DNA of 10,895 bases. Source: Enterobacteriaceae bacterium UBA3516. GTDB taxonomy: Bacteria > Pseudomonadota > Gammaproteobacteria > Enterobacterales > Enterobacteriaceae. The notes beneath the pieces are model-generated. The model was not told the DNA's origin, did no database searches, and was given only the letters and a program-made list of their open reading frames with translations. The first letter of the stretch is position 1. Every line of letters starts with the position of its first letter. A program made the translations under genes and the position numbers. The stretch spans positions 1 to 10,895 of the forward strand of contig DFPL01000038.1 in assembly GCA_002377245.1 (NCBI GenBank), written 5' to 3'. Of the stretch, positions 5,591 through 10,895 are shown one piece after another.

Positions 5591-6460
5591 ATGTCTGCTA
5601 AACATCCGGTTATTGCTGTAACAGGCTCCAGCGGTGCGGGAACCACCACCACCAGCCTTGCCTTTCGTAAAATTTTCGCCCAATTGAATTTGCATGCCGC
5701 TGAAGTGGAAGGCGACAGCTTTCACCGGTATACACGCCCTGAAATGGACATGGCTATCCGCAAGGCGCGCGATTCAGGTCGCCACATCAGCTACTTTGGC
5801 CCTGAGGCTAACGACTTCAGCCTGCTGGAGCAGACGTTTGTCGATTATGGCCACACCGGCACCGGCCAGGCGAGAAAATATCTTCATACCTACGACGAAG
5901 CGGTGCCATGGAATCAGGTGCCAGGAACCTTTACCCCCTGGCAACCGCTGCCGGAACCGACGGATGTGCTGTTTTACGAAGGCCTGCACGGCGGGGTGGT
6001 GACGCCGCAGCATGATGTGGCGCGCCATGTGGACCTGCTGGTCGGCGTGGTACCGATTGTGAATCTGGAGTGGATGCAGAAGCTGGTTCGCGACACCGGC
6101 GAACGCGGTCATTCCCGTGAAGCGGTGATGGACTCCGTGGTACGTTCAATGGAGGATTACATCAACTTCATTACGCCGCAGTTTTCCCGCACGCACATCA
6201 ACTTTCAGCGCGTTCCCACCGTGGATACATCGAACCCCTTTGCCACCAAAGTCATTCCATCGCTGGATGAAAGCTTTGTCGTCATTCATTTCCGTAATCT
6301 TGAAGGGATTGATTACCCCTGGCTACTGGCAATGCTGCAGGGTTCTTTTATTTCTCACATGAATACAATCGTGGTGCCGGGAGGCAAAATGGGGCTGGCG
6401 ATGGAGCTCATCATGACACCGCTGGTTGAACGGTTGATGGAAGGCAAGAAGATTGAGTGA
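5591..6460 (+). CDS. prkB: PrkB, phosphoribulokinase-like P-loop kinase
   Basis: This 289-residue protein is the same length as E. coli PrkB and differs from it at few positions by memory. It carries a Walker A loop, GSSGAGTTT (12-20), at the very N-terminus, then EGDSFHRYTRPEMD (the phosphoribulokinase-type substrate region), SYFGPEANDF and FYEGLHGGV, as in phosphoribulokinase/uridine kinase proteins. Despite the name, enterobacteria have no Calvin cycle and the physiological substrate is not established. GGAG at 5582-5585 lies 5 nt before the ATG. It is the last gene of the yheT-yheU-prkB unit; a REP-like hairpin follows directly and could end or stabilise the transcript. Confidence 0.95.
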   Translation: MSAKHPVIAVTGSSGAGTTTTSLAFRKIFAQLNLHAAEVEGDSFHRYTRPEMDMAIRKARDSGRHISYFGPEANDFSLLEQTFVDYGHTGTGQARKYLHTYDEAVPWNQVPGTFTPWQPLPEPTDVLFYEGLHGGVVTPQHDVARHVDLLVGVVPIVNLEWMQKLVRDTGERGHSREAVMDSVVRSMEDYINFITPQFSRTHINFQRVPTVDTSNPFATKVIPSLDESFVVIHFRNLEGIDYPWLLAMLQGSFISHMNTIVVPGGKMGLAMELIMTPLVERLMEGKKIE

Positions 6461-6468
6461 TATCAGTC

Positions 6469-6501
6469 CCCTCTCCCCGTGGGAGAGGGTCAGGGTGAGG
6501 G
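6469..6501. repeat. REP-like palindromic element between convergent prkB and yhfA
   Basis: A perfect 9-bp stem, CCCTCTCCC/GGGAGAGGG (6469-6477 and 6481-6489) with a CGT loop, is followed by the tail TCAGGGTGAGGG. This composition is the familiar repeated extragenic palindrome of Enterobacter and Klebsiella relatives, which gives spurious reading frames containing LTLSHGERG on the minus strand. It occupies the 69-bp gap between convergent genes, a typical REP location, and could stabilise 3' ends or stop transcripts from both sides. No T-run is present. Confidence 0.75.
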
Positions 6502-6529
6502 CATCAGACCGCACAATGCCCTAAACCCG

Positions 6530-6934
6530 TCAGCCTTCGATCACTTCAAACGAATGCGTGATATTCGCCGCTTTCTCAAGCATCAACGCGACTGAGCAAT
6601 ACTTCTCGGCAGAGAGATCCACCGCACGGGATACGGCCGCCTCCTTCAGTGCCTTACCCGTCACGATAAAGTGCAGATTGATGTGGGTGAACAGGCGCGG
6701 CGCCTCTTCCCGGCGCTCAGAAGTGAGCTTTACTTCGCAATCCGTCACGTCATGACGGCCTTTCTGCAATATAGAGACAACATCAATCGCGCTGCACCCG
6801 CCTGCGGCCATCAGCACCATTTCCATCGGGCTTGGCGCTTTATCGCCCGAATTACCGTCCATCAGAATCTGGTGCCCGGAGGCAGATTCACCAAGGAACG
6901 TTAAACCTTCGACCCATTTCACACGAGCATGCAT
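6530..6934 (-). CDS. yhfA: YhfA, OsmC/Ohr family protein
   Basis: This 134-residue protein is the same length as E. coli YhfA. It is a small cytoplasmic member of the OsmC/Ohr superfamily, many of which are thiol peroxidases. Two cysteines at positions fitting the family reaction are present: Cys47 in AAGGCSAIDVV and Cys113 in KYCSVALM. The N-terminal strand region MHARVKWVEGLTFLGES and the loop DGNSGDKAPSPMEMVLMA are typical. Peroxide reduction by YhfA itself is inferred from the family. The ATG at 6934 is chosen because GGAG lies 8 nt upstream and the N-terminus aligns; the frame is open further upstream but without homology. It is divergent from crp. Confidence 0.94.
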   Translation of the reverse strand: MHARVKWVEGLTFLGESASGHQILMDGNSGDKAPSPMEMVLMAAGGCSAIDVVSILQKGRHDVTDCEVKLTSERREEAPRLFTHINLHFIVTGKALKEAAVSRAVDLSAEKYCSVALMLEKAANITHSFEVIEG

Positions 6935-6966
6935 TTTATTCACTCCGGCAATGTCACTTTCTCTAC

Positions 6967-6995
6967 AGATTACGCGCACATAAGAAAACTCGCAA
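6967..6995 (-). promoter_or_regulatory. Candidate yhfA promoter
   Basis: On the minus strand, TTGCGA (6990-6995) and TAATCT (6967-6972) are separated by exactly 17 bp, and the -10 lies about 32 bp upstream of the yhfA ATG. Matches are 4 of 6 and 3 of 6, so this is a modest candidate. Confidence 0.3.
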
Positions 6996-7028
6996 TGGAA
7001 GGCGACCTGCGTCAAGCTGAAGCGAGAC

Positions 7029-7057
7029 ACCAGGAGACAGGCGGCAAAACCTATGCT
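7029..7057 (+). promoter_or_regulatory. crp promoter (-10 TATGCT)
   Basis: TATGCT at 7052-7057, followed by AAAAC, is the conserved -10 of the main E. coli crp promoter as I recall it. The position 17 bp upstream (7029-7034, ACCAGG) is a poor -35, as in E. coli. The implied start near 7065 gives a leader of about 175 nt. Confidence 0.65.
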
Positions 7058-7102
7058 AAAACAGTCTGAATGCTACAGTGATACATTGATGTAATGCATG
7101 TA

Positions 7103-7118
7103 CGCAGAGGACATCACA
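7103..7118. promoter_or_regulatory. CRP autoregulatory site in the crp leader
   Basis: CGCAG-aggaca-TCACA has one perfect consensus half (TCACA) and a degenerate other half. It corresponds by position, about +42 from the inferred start, to the E. coli site through which CRP-cAMP represses its own gene. The left half is poorer than my remembered E. coli version (TGCAA). Confidence 0.55.
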
Positions 7119-7182
7119 TCTTAGAGCCCGCAGACATGTCTGACGGCGCACTTCCCAGGTATCGGGAAGACAGATTGCAACC

Positions 7183-7212
7183 CCAGTCACAGGGCGCAGA
7201 TCCTGAGACTGG
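7183..7212 (+). promoter_or_regulatory. Stem-loop in the crp 5' leader
   Basis: CCAGTC-A-CAGG pairs with CCTG-A-GACTGG around an 8-nt loop: 10 base pairs with a single A/A mismatch. It ends 29 nt before the crp ATG and just upstream of the ribosome-binding site. No T-run follows, so it is not a terminator. A smaller hairpin, CTTCCC/GGGAAG, precedes it at 7151-7169. A role in translation or stability is inference. Confidence 0.55.
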
Positions 7213-7241
7213 AGCCAGCTTATAACAGAGGATAACCGCGC

Positions 7242-7874
7242 ATGGTGCTTGGCAAACCGCAAACAGACCCGACTCTCGAATGGTTCTTGTCTCATTGCCA
7301 TATTCATAAGTACCCGTCGAAGAGCACGCTGATTCACCAGGGTGAAAAAGCGGAAACGTTGTACTACATCGTAAAAGGCTCAGTGGCTGTGCTCATCAAG
7401 GATGAAGAAGGGAAAGAGATGATCCTCTCTTACCTTAACCAGGGCGATTTTATTGGTGAACTGGGTCTGTTCGAAGAAGGTCAGGAGCGCAGTGCCTGGG
7501 TACGCGCCAAGACCGCTTGTGAAGTGGCCGAAATTTCCTACAAAAAATTCCGTCAGTTGATCCAGGTAAACCCGGATATTCTGATGCGCTTGTCCTCGCA
7601 GATGGCACGCCGCCTGCAGGTCACCTCGGAAAAAGTCGGCAACCTCGCCTTCCTCGATGTGACAGGCCGTATTGCTCAGACGTTACTGAATCTGGCGAAA
7701 CAACCCGACGCAATGACCCACCCGGACGGTATGCAAATTAAAATAACCCGTCAGGAAATTGGTCAGATCGTGGGCTGTTCTCGTGAAACCGTTGGCCGCA
7801 TCCTGAAGATGCTGGAAGATCAGAACCTGATCTCCGCTCACGGTAAAACTATTGTCGTGTACGGAACACGTTAA
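7242..7874 (+). CDS. crp: CRP, cAMP receptor protein (global transcription regulator)
   Basis: This 210-residue protein matches E. coli CRP except Ser instead of Ala at residue 119 (118 without Met), in RLSSQMARR. CRP homodimers bind cAMP and then TGTGA-N6-TCACA sites to activate or repress catabolic genes. The N-terminal cyclic-nucleotide domain (about 10-130) contains GELGLFEEGQERSA (cAMP phosphate pocket, with Arg83 and Ser84). The C-helix carries Thr128 and Ser129, and the helix-turn-helix (about 170-192) has recognition residues Arg181, Glu182 and Arg186 in CSRETVGR. The ATG is preceded by AGAGGA. Regulation is probably autoregulatory through the leader site. The gene ends with a strong terminator before yhfK. 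Confidence 0.99.
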   Translation: MVLGKPQTDPTLEWFLSHCHIHKYPSKSTLIHQGEKAETLYYIVKGSVAVLIKDEEGKEMILSYLNQGDFIGELGLFEEGQERSAWVRAKTACEVAEISYKKFRQLIQVNPDILMRLSSQMARRLQVTSEKVGNLAFLDVTGRIAQTLLNLAKQPDAMTHPDGMQIKITRQEIGQIVGCSRETVGRILKMLEDQNLISAHGKTIVVYGTR

Positions 7875-7882
7875 TCTCTGAG

Positions 7883-7918
7883 CGGCGCATTGCTTCTGGC
7901 AGTGCGCCGTTTTTGTTT
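7883..7918 (+). terminator. Intrinsic terminator of crp
   Basis: CGGCGCATTGC pairs with GCAGTGCGCCG (11 pairs including one T/G wobble) around a TTCTG loop, followed by TTTTTGTTT. This is a textbook rho-independent terminator beginning 8 bp after the crp stop codon. Its T-run ends only a few bases before the yhfK start. Confidence 0.93.
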
Positions 7919-7923
7919 GCCTC

Positions 7924-10002
7924 ATGTGGCGCAGGCTGATTTACCACCCCGAAATCAACTATGCACTGCGACAAACGCTGGTGTTATGCCTGCCTGTGAC
8001 CGTTGGCCTGATTGCCGGTCGGCTGGATTTAGGTCTGCTCTTCTCGTTAGTTCCCGCTTGTTGCAACATAGCTGGTCTCGACACACTGCATAAGCGCTTC
8101 TTCAAGCGCGTGATTATTGGCGGTTCGCTCTTTGCTGGCAGCAGCCTCGCGGTGCAATTCCTGCTTTTCGAAAACGTTCCTCTGCCGCTCATTCTTACCC
8201 TGCTGGCGCTGACGCTGGGCGTCACGGCGGAAATCAGTGCGCTGCATGGCAGATTGCTCCCCGCCTCGCTGATTGCCGCCATCTTCACGCTGAGTCTTGC
8301 GGGAAATATGCCGGTCTGGGAGCCGCTGCTGATCTACAGTCTTGGCACGCTATGGTATGGCGCCTTCAACGCCTTTTGGTTCTGGCTGTGGCGAGAGCAG
8401 CCGCTGCGCGAGTCATTAAGCCTGCTGTATCGTCAGCTCGCTGATTATTGCGAGGCCAAATACAGCCTGCTGACTCAGCATGCGGACCCGGAAAAAGCCC
8501 TCCCCCCACTGCTGGCACGTCAGCAAAAAGCAGTGGACATGATTAGCCAGTGTTACCAGCAACTGCATATGCTGGCGGCTAATCAGAACAGTGATTACAA
8601 AAGATTAAGGCGGGTTTTTCAGGTGGCGCTGGACCTACAGGAGCATATCTCCGTCAGCCTGCATCAGCCGCAGGAGGTGCAGGAACTGGTAGAGCGTAGC
8701 CATGCCGAAGAGGTCATTCGCTGGAACGCGCAAACCGTGGCGGCGCGGCTCCGGGTCATTGCGGATGACATCCTCTATCATCGCTATCCACAGCGCTTCA
8801 ATATGGACAAGCAGATCAGCGCGCTGGAGAAAATCGCCCGTCAGCATCCGGACAACCCGGTAGGCCAGTTCTGCGCCTGGCACTTCAGCCAGATTGCCCG
8901 CGTGCTGCGCACCCAACGTCCGCTCTATATTCGCGATCTTATGGCCGAAAAGCAGCGACGATTGCCTCTGATTCCGGCACTCAAAAGCTATCTCTCGTTT
9001 AAATCCGCTGCGTTAAGAAACGCCGCGCGGGTAAGCGTCATGCTGAGTATTGCCAGCCTGATGGGCAGCGCGCTACATCTGCCGAAACCCTACTGGATAA
9101 TGATGACGGTGATGTTTGTCACCCAGAACGGCTACGGAGCAACGCGGGTACGCATTCTGCACCGGGCGGCGGGGACCATGGCGGGGCTTATTATCGCCGG
9201 CGCCACGCTGCACTACCACGTGCCGGAAGGCTACACGCTGGCCACTATGCTGATTGTCACGCTGGTCAGTTACCTTATCATTCGCAAAAGCTACGGTTGG
9301 GCCATGGTGGGCTTTACCCTGACGGCGGTATATACGCTCCAGCTGCTGACGCTGAATGGCGATCAATTCATCGTGGCCCGGCTTATCGACACGCTGATCG
9401 GCTGCCTGATTGCCTTCGGCGGCGTCGTCTGGCTCTGGCCGCAGTGGCAAAGTGGTCTATTGCGCCGTAATGCCCATGATGCGCTGGAAACCTATCAGGA
9501 GGCCATCCAACTTATTCTCAGCAACGACCCGCAGGCCACTCCGCTCGCATACCAGCGCATGCGTGTGAACCAGGCACACAATGCGCTATTCAACTCGCTT
9601 AATCAGGCGATGCAGGAGCCCGGCTTCGATACACGCTATTTGTCAGACATGAAATTGTGGGTCACCCACAGTCAGTTTATCGTTGAGCACATTAACGCAA
9701 TGACCACGTTGGCCCGCGAGCACACCATGCTCACCCCGGATTTGGCGCAACGCTATTTACAGTCTTGTGAAATTGCCCTGCAACGCTGTCAGCAGAGGCT
9801 GGAGTATGACGGGCCGGGAGAGTCGGGGGATGTGAATATCCTGGAGGCGCCGGAGACAATGACCCACGGCCCAATGAGCACCCTGGAACAGCATCTGCAA
9901 CGTATTCTGGGGCATCTGAGCACCATGCACACCATTTCATCGGTGGCATGGCGTCAGCGCCCGCATCACGGCATCTGGTTAACGCGGCGGCTACGACGTT
10001 AG
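7924..10002 (+). CDS. yhfK: YhfK, FUSC/YccS-like inner membrane protein
   Basis: This 692-residue protein matches E. coli YhfK (about 700). It is a predicted inner-membrane protein of the FUSC/YccS family, related to AaeB-type efflux proteins; no substrate is established. The layout is two membrane blocks with soluble parts. The first block (about 17-156) includes LFSLVPACCNIAGL and WEPLLIYSLGTLWYG and ends in a Trp/Phe-rich segment. A helical cytoplasmic region follows (about 157-370), then a second block (about 370-507, with YWIMMTVMFVTQNGYGATR, the FUSC signature region), and a C-terminal soluble domain (about 510-692). The ATG at 7924 fits the family N-terminus MWRRLIYHP. It has no Shine-Dalgarno sequence and lies 9 nt after the T-run of the crp terminator, so expression needs readthrough or a promoter inside crp. 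It overlaps argD by 4 bp tail to tail. Confidence 0.94.
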   Translation: MWRRLIYHPEINYALRQTLVLCLPVTVGLIAGRLDLGLLFSLVPACCNIAGLDTLHKRFFKRVIIGGSLFAGSSLAVQFLLFENVPLPLILTLLALTLGVTAEISALHGRLLPASLIAAIFTLSLAGNMPVWEPLLIYSLGTLWYGAFNAFWFWLWREQPLRESLSLLYRQLADYCEAKYSLLTQHADPEKALPPLLARQQKAVDMISQCYQQLHMLAANQNSDYKRLRRVFQVALDLQEHISVSLHQPQEVQELVERSHAEEVIRWNAQTVAARLRVIADDILYHRYPQRFNMDKQISALEKIARQHPDNPVGQFCAWHFSQIARVLRTQRPLYIRDLMAEKQRRLPLIPALKSYLSFKSAALRNAARVSVMLSIASLMGSALHLPKPYWIMMTVMFVTQNGYGATRVRILHRAAGTMAGLIIAGATLHYHVPEGYTLATMLIVTLVSYLIIRKSYGWAMVGFTLTAVYTLQLLTLNGDQFIVARLIDTLIGCLIAFGGVVWLWPQWQSGLLRRNAHDALETYQEAIQLILSNDPQATPLAYQRMRVNQAHNALFNSLNQAMQEPGFDTRYLSDMKLWVTHSQFIVEHINAMTTLAREHTMLTPDLAQRYLQSCEIALQRCQQRLEYDGPGESGDVNILEAPETMTHGPMSTLEQHLQRILGHLSTMHTISSVAWRQRPHHGIWLTRRLRR

Positions 10003-10895
10003 CCGTTCACCACTTTCGCCACCGCCCCGGCAAAGCGGCGCATTCCTTCTTCGATATCGCTCTCTTCAACGATAAGCGCAGGCGCAAAACGCATCACGTC
10101 TGGCCCTGCATTCAAAACCATCACGCCTGCATCGGCTGCCGCCAGCAGGAAATCACGTGCACGACCTTTGAATTGCGGTGTCAGCTCAGCGCCAATCAGC
10201 AGGCCCATGCCGCGAATATCGCTGAAAATTCCGTACTGCTCGTTGATCTTCTGCAGATGCTTCACAAACAGCTCGCGCTTCTCATTCACCCCGTTTAACA
10301 CCTCGGGCGTGTTGATGATGTCGAACGCGGTACCGGCTACAGCGCAGGCCAGCGGGTTGCCACCATAGGTGGAACCGTGGGAGCCCGGATGGAAGGCGCT
10401 GGCAATCTCCTGCGTCGTCAGCATGGCGCTGACGGGGAAACCACCGCCAAGGGCTTTTGCGCTGGTGAGAATATCGGGCGTCACACCATAATGCATGTAC
10501 GCAAACAGCTCGCCACTGCGGCCCATGCCGCACTGCACCTCATCAAAGACTAACAGCGCATTGTGTTCATCACACAGGTCGCGCAGGCCCTGCAGGAACT
10601 CAGGCGTAGCGGCAGTAACGCCACCTTCCCCCTGGATAGGTTCCACAACGACGGCACAGGTATGGTCGTCCATCACCGCTTTGACCGCATGAAGATCGTT
10701 AAACGGCACGTGGATGATATCAGCAGGTTTCGGACCAAAACCATCCGAGTACTTGGGTTGCCCGCCTACGGTGACCGTAAACAGTGAGCGGCCATGGAAC
10801 GCATTGTGGAAAGCGATGATCTTCGTTTTATGCGGGCTGTGGCGGGTGGAAGCATAATAACGGGCCAGCTTGAACGCCGTTTCGTTGGCTTCGGT
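9999..10895 (-). CDS. argD: ArgD, acetylornithine/succinyldiaminopimelate aminotransferase (5' end outside window)
   Basis: This is the C-terminal 298 residues of a PLP-dependent class-III aminotransferase of about 406 residues. It acts in arginine biosynthesis (N-acetylornithine aminotransferase) and in lysine biosynthesis (succinyl-diaminopimelate aminotransferase). Visible motifs are TEANET at the edge (PLP phosphate region), FHNAFHGRSLFTV, VVEPIQGEGGV, VFDEVQCGMGR (the Asp contacting the pyridine N), the PLP lysine in TSAKALGGGF, and GSHGSTYGGNPLACAVAG. Paralogous astC/argM encodes a similar enzyme, but the sequence DDHTCAVVVEPIQGEGGV and the yhfK neighbour identify argD. The frame is open to the edge. 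Its TAA (9999-10001) lies inside the last bases of yhfK. Confidence 0.96.
   Translation of the reverse strand, partial: TEANETAFKLARYYASTRHSPHKTKIIAFHNAFHGRSLFTVTVGGQPKYSDGFGPKPADIIHVPFNDLHAVKAVMDDHTCAVVVEPIQGEGGVTAATPEFLQGLRDLCDEHNALLVFDEVQCGMGRSGELFAYMHYGVTPDILTSAKALGGGFPVSAMLTTQEIASAFHPGSHGSTYGGNPLACAVAGTAFDIINTPEVLNGVNEKRELFVKHLQKINEQYGIFSDIRGMGLLIGAELTPQFKGRARDFLLAAADAGVMVLNAGPDVMRFAPALIVEESDIEEGMRRFAGAVAKVVNG

Larger units (their letters stand above)
6935..7241. other. yhfA-crp divergent regulatory region and crp leader
   Basis: This 307-bp gap has no gene. Its right two thirds follow the E. coli crp promoter and 5' leader as I remember them, with conserved blocks around the crp -10, the +1 to +50 region and the ribosome-binding site (AGAGGA, 7227-7232, 9 nt from the ATG). 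The leader of about 175 nt contains two hairpins (7151-7169 and 7183-7212). In E. coli a CRP-activated divergent RNA also arises here; its counterpart could not be confirmed by eye. Short palindromes such as TACATTGATGTA (7082-7093) lie in the early transcribed part. Confidence 0.7.

Noticed and set aside
6323..6514. Minus-strand frame containing LTLSHGERG
   Set aside because: This peptide is the usual translation of REP-type repeats, and the rest is antisense to prkB.
6935..7030. Upstream extension of yhfA by 32 codons
   Set aside because: No homology in the extension, and GGAG lies at proper distance from the ATG at 6934.
7151..7212. Riboswitch in the crp leader
   Set aside because: Only two simple hairpins are visible; no known ligand-binding architecture or expression platform is recognised.
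9073..9450. Minus-strand frame of 125 codons in yhfK
   Set aside because: Antisense of a conserved membrane domain, rich in His/Arg/Gln as expected of a shadow frame.
1..10895. CRISPR arrays, tRNA or rRNA genes, insertion sequences, phage genes
   Set aside because: No regularly spaced repeats, cloverleaf-type sequences, transposase frames or phage structural genes were seen.

Overview
The window looks like chromosomal DNA from an enterobacterium of the Enterobacter/Klebsiella/Lelliottia/Kosakonia kind. The right-hand 6.5 kb has the Escherichia coli-type core order yheT-yheU-prkB / yhfA / crp-yhfK / argD. The encoded CRP differs from my memory of the E. coli protein at one residue (Ser instead of Ala at mature position 118). 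I cannot name the species.

Left part (1-4221), accessory metabolism. The 5' part of a malonate decarboxylase alpha-subunit gene (mdcA, minus strand) runs off the left edge. Behind it on the same strand is a two-gene operon: a PRPP-synthetase-like gene (prs paralogue), then a nicotinamide phosphoribosyltransferase-like gene (nadV), separated by 13 bp. Divergent from this operon is nrtR, a Nudix-fold, winged-helix repressor of the family whose known effector is ADP-ribose. The nrtR-prs intergenic region holds two 13-bp imperfect palindromes with centres 23 bp apart, covering the likely prs promoter. Together the three genes form an NAD salvage module. The conventional reading is that Prs makes PRPP, NadV joins it to nicotinamide to give NMN, and NrtR tunes expression to ADP-ribose. 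A less conventional reading is direct rebuilding of NAD+ from ADP-ribose and nicotinamide, as in the phage NARP1 pathway, and this is raised as a hypothesis.

Middle (4313-6460): yheT (alpha/beta hydrolase), yheU (small UPF0270 protein) and prkB (phosphoribulokinase-like kinase) are closely spaced on the plus strand and probably cotranscribed. In E. coli yheS precedes yheT, but here nrtR does, so the mdc/NAD block appears to sit at the yheS-yheT junction. A REP-like hairpin separates prkB from the convergent yhfA.

Right part (6530-10895): yhfA (OsmC family, minus) and crp (plus) diverge from a 307-bp region containing the crp promoter, an autoregulatory CRP-like site and a structured crp leader. 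crp ends in a strong intrinsic terminator, with the yhfK start codon only 9 nt beyond its T-run. yhfK (FUSC/YccS-like membrane protein) overlaps the convergent argD by 4 bp at their stop codons. argD is cut by the right edge.
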